Assembly: GCA_964522485.1 (NCBI GenBank)
Contig: CAZFUS010000004.1
Span: 1-60,908 of the forward strand
Length of the DNA: 60,908 nt
Source: Methylohalomonas sp964522485
GTDB lineage: Bacteria; Pseudomonadota; Gammaproteobacteria; Methylohalomonadales; Methylohalomonadaceae
Direction of reading: 5' to 3'
A program made the translations under genes and the position numbers. Shown here in pieces: positions 21,083-29,794 of this stretch (position 1 is its first letter; each line of letters opens with the position of its first letter). The notes below the pieces were generated by a model. That model saw nothing but the letters and a program-made list of their open reading frames with translations. It made no database searches and was not told the DNA's origin.

Positions 21083-22818
21083 GGGGTCCGCGCCTCATTC
21101 TCGGGCTGTGACCGGGACCGCTGAACCATGTAATTCGGTGTCAGCGCCGGCAGGTCGTCGGGCGGCAGGTTCAATAAACGCAGTGCATCGCCCATGACCT
21201 TGGAAAATACCGGCGCGGCAACCAGACCTCCGTAATAATCACCGGTCTGGGGTTCATCGATCATGACTACCAGCGCCAGCCGCGGCTGACTGGCCGGCGC
21301 CACCCCGGCAAACAGCGAGAGATAACGATCCTTGGCGTATCCCCCCGCGGTGGCCTTGTGCACGGTGCCGGTCTTGCCTGCAACACGGTAGCCCTTGATG
21401 CGCGCGCGGCTGCCGGTGCCGTCGGACTTGGTAACACCCTCCAGCATTTGCACCACTTTGTGGGCGACGTCTTCCGACAGTATGCGTTCGCCCGGGACCT
21501 CGGCATCCTGACGCAGCAGCGATACCGGCCGCTGCAGACCGCCGGCGCCCAGCATGGCATAGGCCTGGGCGAGCTGCACCGCGGTTACCGACAGGCCGTA
21601 GCCGAACGATGCTGTCGCCAGTTCGATCTCCGACCAGCCCCCCGGTGTCGCCAACCAGCCGCCTACTTCACCGGGGAAACCGGTACCGGTGATACGGCCC
21701 AGACCCAGGCGATTATACAAATTCCACAGGCGTTCGCTTTCCAGCGACAGGGCGATCTTGCTGGCACCGACATTGCTGGATTTCTTGATGATGCCAGCCA
21801 GGTCGAGTACGCCGTAATCGCGATGATCGCGGATGGTATGACCCCCGACCCGGTAATAGCCCGGTGAAGTATCCAGCGTCTCCTGGACCTGATACAGCCC
21901 GGATTCGAGCGCCGCGGCGATGGTAAACGGCTTCAGAGTCGAGCCGGGTTCGAATACATCCGTCAGCGACCGATTACGCAGGGCTTTGGTATGCAAGCCG
22001 TTGCGATTGTTCGGGTTATAGGATGGCTGGCTTACCATGGCCAGCACTTCGCCGGTCCTGACATCCAGCAAAACGATCGAGCCACTGCGTGCCTTATGAC
22101 GGGCCACTGCCGTCTTGAGTTCGAGATAGGCCAGATACTGCAGGCGCCGGTCGATACTCAGCACCAGCGGCTGGCCCGGATCGGGCGGCCGGATGCTTTC
22201 GATGTTTTCAACCGTCCGCCCGAGCCGATCCTTCAAAACGCGTTTGGCGCCCGGTGTCCCCTTGAGCCAGTCGTTATAGGTCAGCTCCAGCCCTTCCTGG
22301 CCGATGTCATCAACATTGGTGAAGCCGATGACATGGGCAGTGACTTCACCGGCAGGGTAATAACGGCGGTATTCCGGCTGGGTATAAACACCGGCCACCT
22401 GCATGGCCTTTATGGCCGCCACGGTCTCCGGATCGGCATGCCGTTTGAGGTATACGAATTCACGACCGATGCGATCAACCAGCCGCTTTTTCAGCGCCAC
22501 CGCACTATACCCGAGCTGCCGGGCCAGGTCGGCAAACTGCGGTGCATGCAACAGTTGCTTGGGCACCGCCCAGATCGACTCGACGGCCGTGCTGATCGCC
22601 AGCGGCTCGCCGTTGCGATCAGTGATCATGCCGCGATGCGCCGGGATGTCGACCACCCGCAGCGCCCGGGCATCGCCATGATTCTTGAGAAACACCTTGT
22701 GCTTGAGCTGTAAATCCACGGCGCGGCCGAACAGCAGCACGACTCCGATGGCAAAGGCGCCCAATACCAGCCAGCGGCGCATTGGGTAGTCATGATGTTG
22801 CAGCGAAGTCTGACTCAT
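21079..22818 (-). CDS. ftsI: Septal transpeptidase FtsI (PBP3)
   Basis: 579 aa class B penicillin-binding protein. It crosslinks septal peptidoglycan with FtsW. Seen: a cytoplasmic N-terminus with one transmembrane helix (about 14-34), the pedestal domain with RGMITDRNGEPLA, and the three catalytic motifs SxxK (STLK in FEPGSTLKPF), SxN (SSN in KKSSNVGAS) and KTG (AGKTGTVHK). It overlaps ftsL by 4 nt (ATGA). A C-terminal maturation region is present after the KTG box. Confidence 0.97.
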   Translation of the reverse strand: MSQTSLQHHDYPMRRWLVLGAFAIGVVLLFGRAVDLQLKHKVFLKNHGDARALRVVDIPAHRGMITDRNGEPLAISTAVESIWAVPKQLLHAPQFADLARQLGYSAVALKKRLVDRIGREFVYLKRHADPETVAAIKAMQVAGVYTQPEYRRYYPAGEVTAHVIGFTNVDDIGQEGLELTYNDWLKGTPGAKRVLKDRLGRTVENIESIRPPDPGQPLVLSIDRRLQYLAYLELKTAVARHKARSGSIVLLDVRTGEVLAMVSQPSYNPNNRNGLHTKALRNRSLTDVFEPGSTLKPFTIAAALESGLYQVQETLDTSPGYYRVGGHTIRDHRDYGVLDLAGIIKKSSNVGASKIALSLESERLWNLYNRLGLGRITGTGFPGEVGGWLATPGGWSEIELATASFGYGLSVTAVQLAQAYAMLGAGGLQRPVSLLRQDAEVPGERILSEDVAHKVVQMLEGVTKSDGTGSRARIKGYRVAGKTGTVHKATAGGYAKDRYLSLFAGVAPASQPRLALVVMIDEPQTGDYYGGLVAAPVFSKVMGDALRLLNLPPDDLPALTPNYMVQRSRSQPENEARTP

Positions 22819-23078
22819 CGCGGCACCAGCAACAGCTGCTCGGGACGCGGCGTCTGCATTTTCAGCTGCGTGCGCGCCAGTCCCTCAACCCGGTTGGCCA
22901 TGGCCCAGGTACTCTGTTCAATCTGCAGGCGGCTCCATTCCTCATTCAAAGCATCGCGGCGCTGTTCCAGATCCTGGATATCGACAAATACCACGCGCGC
23001 CTGATGCCGGGCACCGACAACCAGCAATGCTGAAATCAGTACGGCGGCGGCCAGCAGCGTCACGGTGTAAGACTTCAT
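22815..23078 (-). CDS. ftsL: Cell division protein FtsL
   Basis: 87 aa bitopic protein: short cytoplasmic tail, transmembrane helix at about 5-23, then a heptad-like coiled coil (DLEQRRDALNEEWSRLQ region) ending in a conserved-type EQLLLVPR tail. FtsL binds FtsB and FtsQ and activates FtsWI. Sequence conservation is low in this family, so the call relies on size, topology and position between rsmH and ftsI with 4-nt overlaps on both sides. Confidence 0.9.
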   Translation of the reverse strand: MKSYTVTLLAAAVLISALLVVGARHQARVVFVDIQDLEQRRDALNEEWSRLQIEQSTWAMANRVEGLARTQLKMQTPRPEQLLLVPR

Positions 23079-24022
23079 GCCGCCAGCCTCTCGGCCACGC
23101 GCAATATGGCGCTGCGGGCACGTGTATTGGCCGCGATTTCCGCGTCACTGGCGTGGCGCGCCTGACCCACCCGTCGCAGGCGCGGTTTGAGTGCAGCGGC
23201 CGGTACGGGCAGGTCTTCAGGATAGGGATCACCGCGGCTCTCTTCGCGCATGAAGCGCTTGACGATACGATCCTCGAGGGAATGAAAACTGATCACCACC
23301 AGGCGGCCGGCTGGCGCGAGCACATTCAGCGCCTGCGGCAGAACGCCGCGCAGTTCCTCCAGTTCGTGATTGATGAATATGCGCAGTGCCTGAAAACTCA
23401 AAGTGGCCGGATGGCGACCCGGCTCATGAAAGCGGGCCGGAATGCTCCGGGCGATAAGGTCAGCGAGTTGACGGGTACGGCTTAGAGGCTGGCTCCGGCG
23501 CGCCATCACAATAGACCGGCTGATGCGGCGGGCGTGAACTTCCTCGCCATATTCGCGCAGCACCTGAACGATCTCATCTTCGCGCGCCTGATTCAGCCAG
23601 TCGGCGGCCGACGGGCCGACGAACGGATCCATGCGCATATCCAGGGGACCATCCCGCATGAAACTGAAGCCGCGCGCGGGATCGTCGAGCTGGGGCGAGG
23701 ACACGCCCAGATCGAGCAATACACCATTGATACATCCCGTCATTCCCGCTCTCTCGACTGCCTGTTCCAGCAGGGTGAAACGGCCCTGCACGCTTTCAAC
23801 CCGCGGCTCTTCAGCGAAACGCTGTCGCGCCACCGCCACGGCCTCAGGGTCGCGATCCATGACCAGCAGACGGCCATGTTTGTTCAATCTTTCCAGAATG
23901 GCGGTACTGTGGCCGCCACGGCCGAAGGTTGCATCGACGTAACGACCGTCAGGCCGGATGGCCAGTCCCTCAAGCACCGCTTCAAGTAAAACCGGTGTAT
24001 GCTCACCCCCGTTAACGTCCAT
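23075..24022 (-). CDS. rsmH: 16S rRNA (cytosine1402-N4)-methyltransferase
   Basis: 315 aa from the ATG at 24022 (protein MDVNGGEHTPVLLEAVL). RsmH N4-methylates C1402 in the ribosomal P site, the same nucleotide 2'-O-methylated by RsmI, encoded at 25259-26098. The SAM motif DATFGRGGHSTAIL and the SFHSLEDRIVKRFM catalytic region are clear. The frame remains open for 18 codons upstream to 24076; neither start has a convincing ribosome-binding site, and I chose the one aligning with known proteins. Confidence 0.93.
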   Translation of the reverse strand: MDVNGGEHTPVLLEAVLEGLAIRPDGRYVDATFGRGGHSTAILERLNKHGRLLVMDRDPEAVAVARQRFAEEPRVESVQGRFTLLEQAVERAGMTGCINGVLLDLGVSSPQLDDPARGFSFMRDGPLDMRMDPFVGPSAADWLNQAREDEIVQVLREYGEEVHARRISRSIVMARRSQPLSRTRQLADLIARSIPARFHEPGRHPATLSFQALRIFINHELEELRGVLPQALNVLAPAGRLVVISFHSLEDRIVKRFMREESRGDPYPEDLPVPAAALKPRLRRVGQARHASDAEIAANTRARSAILRVAERLAA

Positions 24023-24115
24023 CACGGCCGGTACCGGGCCATGGCCTGATACACGCCGGATTGCACTGATATGCATCCCGGACCGGCAATACCGGACAGC
24101 AAGACCGGGACTGTC

Positions 24116-24574
24116 TCAAAGCGACAGTGATCGCAGCGCCTCGGAGGGTTCTTCGCCATCGGCGCCAATCGCCCGCAACCACTGGTCGCGCTGATCGGTC
24201 CAGACCGCGCTGTCCCAGAGTTCAAATTTGTTGCCCTGACCAAGCAGGACCACGTCCTTTTCCAGCCCGGCATAAGCCCGCAGTTCCTGCGTCAGGAGAA
24301 TGCGCCCCTGACTGTCAAGCTGACAGTCGGTCGCATAGCCGCGCATCATCTGCTTGGTCCGGCGGCTTTGTGTATCGAAATCGGATAGGTCCGCGAGCTT
24401 GGCTTCAATCAGCTGCCATTCCGGCAAGGGATACAGCCACAGGGAGCGATCCAGCGGACTGAGCGTGAGGACCAGACAGCCCTGCGCCATATCCAGCAGC
24501 CGCTCGCGGTAGCGGCTCGGAACGGCGATACGCCCTTTGCTGTCGATGCTGAGTGAGCTTAGGCCCCGGAACAC
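24116..24574 (-). CDS. mraZ: Transcriptional regulator MraZ
   Basis: 152 aa from a GTG start at 24574, giving VFRG, equivalent to the MFRG N-terminus of E. coli MraZ; GGGAG lies 6 nt upstream. An ATG at 24589 five codons earlier would overlap that Shine-Dalgarno. MraZ has two AbrB-like halves, each with a DSKGRI/DSQGRI-type motif (about residues 10-17 and 86-91), and forms a ring that represses its own operon. Its operator is present just upstream (24601-24625). First gene of the dcw cluster. Confidence 0.95.
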   Translation of the reverse strand: MFRGLSSLSIDSKGRIAVPSRYRERLLDMAQGCLVLTLSPLDRSLWLYPLPEWQLIEAKLADLSDFDTQSRRTKQMMRGYATDCQLDSQGRILLTQELRAYAGLEKDVVLLGQGNKFELWDSAVWTDQRDQWLRAIGADGEEPSEALRSLSL

Positions 24575-24600
24575 GTGCCTCTCCCGCAATCATCCAAAAG

Positions 24601-24625
24601 TACCACAATACCCCACTTTCCCCCA
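24601..24625 (-). promoter_or_regulatory. MraZ operator: three TGGKR repeats
   Basis: On the minus strand, TGGGG, TGGGG and TGGTA occur in a row, each separated by exactly 5 nt (GAAAG, TATTG). This is the arrangement known for MraZ binding sites (TGGGN repeats with 5-nt spacers) in E. coli and Mycoplasma. It begins at the expected transcription start, between the promoter and mraZ, so bound MraZ would block initiation or early elongation of the dcw operon. Confidence 0.85.
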
Positions 24626-24632
24626 CAAGCGA

Positions 24633-24662
24633 ACTATAGAAACAGCAGTGCGGGGGTGTCAA
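24633..24662 (-). promoter_or_regulatory. dcw operon (mra) promoter
   Basis: On the minus strand, TTGACA (24657-24662) and TATAGT (24633-24638) are separated by 18 nt, a near-consensus sigma-70 promoter. The predicted start is near 24626, immediately before the MraZ repeats. It would drive mraZ and the downstream division and wall genes. Confidence 0.8.
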
Positions 24663-24724
24663 GCAAACTTTTAGAATTGCCGAGGAAATTCTCGCTTTTT
24701 GAACAGTAACTTAGAGAGGAAAAG

Positions 24725-24793
24725 ATGAAAAATCGCTGGCTTTTACATGTTAACGTAAATAATAAATTTATTTATATCACTAACTTGAGATAA
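24725..24793 (+). CDS. Possible 22-aa small ORF in AT-rich gap
   Basis: ATG at 24725 with GAGAGGA placed 4-6 nt upstream opens a 22-codon frame (MKNRWLLHVNVNNKF...). The 24663-24844 gap is strikingly AT-rich compared with its neighbours, so codon content is not informative, and no homologue is recognised. The same stretch, read on the minus strand, must also hold the 3' flank of rnpB. Probably not a gene; listed because the start is well formed. Confidence 0.15.
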   Translation: MKNRWLLHVNVNNKFIYITNLR

Positions 24794-24844
24794 CTTGTTA
24801 AAGCGATATAGAAAATCTTGGGCATCCGGCAGCTTAAACTGAGA

Positions 24845-25222
<378 letters not shown>

Positions 25223-25258
25223 AAGGAAAGTGTCACGCAGAATCGGATGCTGCGCAAG

Positions 25259-26098
25259 CTATTCATCCGGCTCCTGATCGAGTGCCAGTTTATAGAGTTC
25301 ATTGCGCGGCCGGCCGCTGATTTCAGCCGCGGCTGCCACCGCCTGTTTGACTGACAGATGCTTACGCAGGGTCCGCAACAGGGGACGCGGATCACCAGCA
25401 GCCGGAGGCGCCGGATTGCCGGCAACGACCAGTACGAACTCGCCCTGCCCGTGTTTCGGATCCAGCGCCAGCCACGCCTGCAACTCCGCGATTGTACCGC
25501 GGATACCTTGTTCATGCTGTTTCGTGAGTTCTTTCAGCAGGGTAGCCGAACGAGTCTCACCGAAACAGGTTTTCAGATCCTGCAGAGTGTCCATCAGCCG
25601 GTGTGGACTTTCATAAAACACCAGCGTACGGGCTTCCCCGGCGAGTGCGTCAAGGCGATTGCGGCGGGTACCTGCTCTGGCCGGCAGGTAACCCTCGAAC
25701 ACAAACCGGTCGGTGGGCTGGCCGGCAATCGATAATGCAGCAGTCAGAGCGCTCGGACCGGGAATGGCTGTCACCGCCAGATTACGATCCCGCACGGCGC
25801 ATACCAGCCGGAAACCGGGATCGCTGATCAACGGCGTGCCCGCGTCACTGATCAGCGCCAGTGCCTCGCCCCGCGCAAGCCGTTCGAGGACTTCCGTCGT
25901 TCGCACTTCTTCGTTGTGTTCGTGCAGAGACAACAGTGGTGTGCTGATACCGTAAGCCTTGAGCAGTTTGGCACTGTGGCGGGTATCCTCGGCCAGTATC
26001 TGTTGCACGCCGGCGAGCACAGTTTGCGCCCTGGCAGTGAAATCCGCCAGATTACCGATCGGGGTGGCAACCACAAACAGGTGACCGGCCTGGTTCAT
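25259..26098 (-). CDS. rsmI: 16S rRNA (cytidine1402-2'-O)-methyltransferase
   Basis: 279 aa from the ATG at 26098; a TTG four codons upstream is less likely. RsmI 2'-O-methylates C1402 of 16S rRNA. It is a tetrapyrrole-methylase-fold enzyme: ATPIGNLADFTARA at the N-terminus, LISDAGTPLISDPG SAM-binding loop, AIPGPSALTAAL and YESPHRL are all present, followed by the C-terminal helical region. It lies between rnpB and the divergent lpoA. Confidence 0.96.
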   Translation of the reverse strand: MNQAGHLFVVATPIGNLADFTARAQTVLAGVQQILAEDTRHSAKLLKAYGISTPLLSLHEHNEEVRTTEVLERLARGEALALISDAGTPLISDPGFRLVCAVRDRNLAVTAIPGPSALTAALSIAGQPTDRFVFEGYLPARAGTRRNRLDALAGEARTLVFYESPHRLMDTLQDLKTCFGETRSATLLKELTKQHEQGIRGTIAELQAWLALDPKHGQGEFVLVVAGNPAPPAAGDPRPLLRTLRKHLSVKQAVAAAAEISGRPRNELYKLALDQEPDE

Positions 26099-26175
26099 AG
26101 AAACATGCAATCCATGAGATTGAATGACAGCAACAGAGTTAGTGACCCGTAATCACAAACTGCTAACATAGCATC

Positions 26176-28059
26176 ATGCGTATCTTGATGTTGCTTGCTT
26201 TGGCCATCGGCATCCTCAGCGGTTGTGCGACCGGCCCTACCGAACCCGATCCTGAACAGATTGCAGCCGAACAGGCCGCCCGCTCCGCCCTGAAAGCCGG
26301 CGACTATAGTACAGCTGCAGAAAGTTTCCAGAAGCTTGCCGAGGACAGCTACGGTGAACGGGCGAGCGAATACCAGCTAACGGCTGTCGAGGCTTACATC
26401 AAGGCGGATGACCTTGAGCAGGCCCGCACGCTGCTTGAGCCGCTGGAATTTGATGCCGAGGAACAGCCACGGCTGTTTGTGCGCGAGCGGTTGCTCGAAG
26501 CCGAGCTGGCGCTTGCCAGCGACGATGCGACACTGGCTCTGGAACGCCTGGAAGGCGCCTATCCGGCTGAGGATCAGAGACAGTTGCGCGCCGAGTATCA
26601 TTTGCTGCGGGCCCGTGCGTTCGAGCAGCAGGGAAACCCCATCGGCGATGTCAGTGAGCGTCTGGCCGCCGATCAGGCTCTGGCGGGACAGCCGCAGCGT
26701 CTCCAGCATGCCGAAACACTGTGGTCGAAACTGCGACAGCTTGAACGCGCGGACCTGAATCAGTTGCGCGAAGGCGCCAGTGAACCGGCAGCCGGCTGGC
26801 TGGAGCTGGCGTTGATCGAACAATCAGGCCTCACCAACAGCGCCAACCTGCAGCGCACTCTCGACGACTGGCAACTGAGTTACCCGGGTCATCCTGCAAC
26901 AGAAAATATCCTGCCACAGCTGCGCAAGCGCAGTGAAAGCCTGGATCAGGTCCTCGGCCATGTAGGTCTACTGCTGCCACTGAATTCCAATTATGCCGAA
27001 GCAGCCAGAATCATACGCGATGGTTTTCTTGCCGCATGGTATGAGAGCAGCGGTGAACGGCCCGAGATCCGTATCTACGATAGTAGCGAATCGGATGTAG
27101 TCGATGTCTACAACCGCGCGATCGATGACGGTGCCGATATGATCGTGGGACCGCTGGAAAAGACGACGCTGGCAAACCTGATAGAACAGGGCGAAATCAG
27201 TGTCCCCACACTGGCACTGAATTTCTACGACGATCAGACTGATCGAATCAATACCATCAACGGTAATTCGCGATTGCCGCAACTTTATCAGTTCAGCCTG
27301 GCACCTGAAGATGAAGCCAGACAGGTTGCCGAACGCGCCTGGGCTGACGGCCATCAATTCGCGCTGGCACTGACACCGGCCAGCGACTGGGGCGATCGCC
27401 TGTATAAGACTTTCGCCCGGCGTTTCGAACAGCTTGGTGGAGAAGTGGCCAAACATGTCGCTTATTCGACCACAGAACAGAATTTTGCTTCTGCCGTACA
27501 GGCATTGCTCAATATCGATTCCAGCAAGCAGCGCTTCCGGGAGTTACAGGAAACACTGCAACGTCAACTGCACACCGAGGCCCGCGGCATTGGTGGCGGC
27601 GGTTTCATCATGCTGGCCGGGACACCGGAGGATGGCCGTCAGATCGGTCCACAACTCCTGTATTACCGGGCCGAAACGATTCCTGTCTACGCTACCTCGC
27701 ATATCTACGAGGGTGTCACCGATCGTACTGCGGATGCCGACATGAATGGTTTCATGTTTGTCGATATGCCCTGGCTGCTGGACGACAATCAGAAGACGAC
27801 ACCCCTGTACACGAATATCGATGAGTATTGGGGCGATCGCCTGCACAGCGATCCCCGGCTGTACGCTTTTGGTATCGATGCATATCGCATACTGTCACAA
27901 CTCGGCCGTCTTGCGCTGGATCAAAGTCTGCGTTTCAACGGGATGAGCGGACGTTTGTCGGTAGGCGAGGATGGCCGGATTCATCGCCAGCTGATGTGGG
28001 CCAGATTCATGGACGGCGTGCCACGACTGCTCGATGACAGCCATATGGTCCAGCATTAA
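26176..28059 (+). CDS. lpoA: Penicillin-binding protein activator LpoA
   Basis: 627 aa. LpoA is an outer-membrane lipoprotein that stimulates PBP1a transpeptidation. A lipoprotein signal with lipobox ILSGC (Cys17) is at the N-terminus. Residues about 30-250 form TPR-like helices (repeated Ala/Glu/Leu-rich pairs), and about 260-620 form a periplasmic-binding-protein fold with VGLLLPLNSNYAEAARIIRDG at its start. Divergent from rsmI, as in E. coli (yraL-yraM). It leads a likely operon with yraN, diaA and dolP. Confidence 0.92.
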   Translation: MRILMLLALAIGILSGCATGPTEPDPEQIAAEQAARSALKAGDYSTAAESFQKLAEDSYGERASEYQLTAVEAYIKADDLEQARTLLEPLEFDAEEQPRLFVRERLLEAELALASDDATLALERLEGAYPAEDQRQLRAEYHLLRARAFEQQGNPIGDVSERLAADQALAGQPQRLQHAETLWSKLRQLERADLNQLREGASEPAAGWLELALIEQSGLTNSANLQRTLDDWQLSYPGHPATENILPQLRKRSESLDQVLGHVGLLLPLNSNYAEAARIIRDGFLAAWYESSGERPEIRIYDSSESDVVDVYNRAIDDGADMIVGPLEKTTLANLIEQGEISVPTLALNFYDDQTDRINTINGNSRLPQLYQFSLAPEDEARQVAERAWADGHQFALALTPASDWGDRLYKTFARRFEQLGGEVAKHVAYSTTEQNFASAVQALLNIDSSKQRFRELQETLQRQLHTEARGIGGGGFIMLAGTPEDGRQIGPQLLYYRAETIPVYATSHIYEGVTDRTADADMNGFMFVDMPWLLDDNQKTTPLYTNIDEYWGDRLHSDPRLYAFGIDAYRILSQLGRLALDQSLRFNGMSGRLSVGEDGRIHRQLMWARFMDGVPRLLDDSHMVQH

Positions 28060-28420
28060 GCGTCGGCGCGCGGCCTATGACCGTGGCCGCCAGGCAGAAC
28101 AGACAGCTGTCGAGTATCTGCAGAGTCACGGCCTTGAATTGCTCGCACGTAATTACCGAACACGCCAAGGTGAAATCGATATCGTCATGCGACATAACGA
28201 TATCCTGGTATTTGTTGAGGTTCGTTATCGCAGCCGGGAAAACTATTGTCCCGCGCTGGAGTCTATAGATAATAGTAAACAAGTCAGACTGCGCAGGACC
28301 GGAGAGCACTACTGGCAGCATGTGCAACCCGATTTCTGTGGTGCCTGTCGTTTCGATGTCGTTGTAATTACTGGCACACAGGATGGGCCGGCCATTGACT
28401 GGCTGAAGAATGCCTTCTGA
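28034..28420 (+). CDS. YraN family (UPF0102) nuclease-fold protein
   Basis: 128 aa. The gene starts inside the end of lpoA (26-nt overlap). YraN proteins adopt a restriction-endonuclease-like fold; the core motif GEIDIVMRHNDILVFVEVR with Asp, Glu-x-Arg is intact, and an upstream RGRQAE segment matches the family. The biological role is unknown; conserved linkage to lpoA and rsmI is typical. Confidence 0.9.
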   Translation: MTAIWSSIKRRRAAYDRGRQAEQTAVEYLQSHGLELLARNYRTRQGEIDIVMRHNDILVFVEVRYRSRENYCPALESIDNSKQVRLRRTGEHYWQHVQPDFCGACRFDVVVITGTQDGPAIDWLKNAF

Positions 28421-28455
28421 ATTATCAACAGCCGGTGATTTGATTGGCCGTATAC

Positions 28456-29049
28456 ATGGATCCGCTACAACGCGTTAAAAATCAGTTTGACGAAAGTATG
28501 CAGGTCATAAGCGATGCCACCGAACTGCTGGCACCTCTTATCGCCAGAGCAGCTCACGAAATGGCGACTGCACTGCTGAATGAACGCATGATTTGGAGTT
28601 GCGGTAATGGCGGTTCAGCCGCATTGTCTGAGTACTTTGCTTCCATCATGCTCGACCGCCTCAAACTTGAACGGCCGGGATTGCCGGCCGGCGCGCTGAC
28701 AGCGAATTCTTCAGTACTGACCTCACTCGCCGCGGACTATCAGTGCGCCGATATTTTTTCGAGGCAGATACGGGTCCTGGGGAGGCCGGGGGATATTTTG
28801 CTTGCAATGAGTATAAGTGGCAATCCGCATAACCTGGTTCAGGCCATCGATGCCGCCCACGACCGGAATATGCAGGTAATTGCCCTGACCGGGCAGGACG
28901 GCGGTTCAGCGGAGTCCGTACTGGAGAACGATGACATTGAAATACGTGTTCCCAGCTGGGACAGTGCCCGTATTCAGGAGCTGCATCAGCTGATTATTCA
29001 TACACTTTGTGATCTGGTGGAAAGACGCTTACTTGGACAGGAGGATTAA
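28456..29049 (+). CDS. diaA: SIS-domain protein DiaA-like
   Basis: 197 aa from the ATG at 28456; a TTG at 28444 is an alternative. A single SIS domain: CGNGGSAALSEYFAS at about residue 50 and AMSISGNPHNLVQAI at about 120. In E. coli DiaA binds DnaA and promotes initiation; the paralogue GmhA isomerises sedoheptulose-7-phosphate. Position between yraN and dolP, as in E. coli yraN-diaA-yraP, favours DiaA, but Pseudomonas annotates this locus as gmhA. The GmhA catalytic residues cannot be settled by eye. Confidence 0.8.
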   Translation: MDPLQRVKNQFDESMQVISDATELLAPLIARAAHEMATALLNERMIWSCGNGGSAALSEYFASIMLDRLKLERPGLPAGALTANSSVLTSLAADYQCADIFSRQIRVLGRPGDILLAMSISGNPHNLVQAIDAAHDRNMQVIALTGQDGGSAESVLENDDIEIRVPSWDSARIQELHQLIIHTLCDLVERRLLGQED

Positions 29050-29056
29050 TCCGAAC

Positions 29057-29641
29057 ATGTTGACAAAGCTTTTTAGAATCTGGTTTATCGTTCTGTTGTG
29101 CATTTCTGTCAGCGGCTGTCCCGCTTTCCTGGCGGGCGGCGCTGCGACCGGCGTTGCAGTAGCCCATGATCGCCGGACCCCCGGTACAGTTATAGAGGAC
29201 CAGACCATTGAGATAAAGGCCGTCCGCGCCCTGGAAGCGGATACCGAGATCAATGAAAAAACTCACTTCAATGTGACCAGCTATAACAAAGCCGCACTTG
29301 TAACCGGCGAAGCGCCTACTGAGGAACTCAGGTCCCGTATGGCCGACATAGTCAGCCGCGTACCCGAGGTCAGAAAGGTTTATAATGAAATCGCTGTCGC
29401 TGCACCGAGCTCTTACACCTCACGCAGCAGCGACACTCTGATAACCACCAAGGTCAAAACCCGTTTGTTCAGTGATAAAGAACTGGATGCGACACGCATT
29501 AAAGTCGTTACCGAGCGCGGTATTGTTTACCTGATGGGATTGGTTAATCAGCAGGAAGCGGAATTGGCAACAGAAACCACACGCAAGGTAAGCGGCGTGC
29601 AAAAGGTAGTGAAACTGTTTGAGAGCTACGAGGAGTCATAA
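29057..29641 (+). CDS. dolP: Outer-membrane lipoprotein with two BON domains (DolP-like)
   Basis: 194 aa, chosen ATG at 29057. Signal peptide with lipobox VSGC, followed by two BON domains (about residues 50-110 and 120-190), as in DolP/YraP, which supports BAM complex function and outer-membrane integrity. The second BON has the glycine-rich GIVYLMGLVNQQEA turn. Last of the plus-strand lpoA group. Confidence 0.9.
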   Translation: MLTKLFRIWFIVLLCISVSGCPAFLAGGAATGVAVAHDRRTPGTVIEDQTIEIKAVRALEADTEINEKTHFNVTSYNKAALVTGEAPTEELRSRMADIVSRVPEVRKVYNEIAVAAPSSYTSRSSDTLITTKVKTRLFSDKELDATRIKVVTERGIVYLMGLVNQQEAELATETTRKVSGVQKVVKLFESYEES

Positions 29642-29794
29642 TGCCGCCTATCACGAGCTGAATGTCTAGTAACGTAACCGTGGAAGCTTCACGTTGCTGC
29701 CTGTTCCCGAGTTCTGCGTCATCACGGTTAACGTACGATATCCGTCATGCCAACACCTTCTCAAATTTGACTACGTTTCTATTCACTCAAGCCA

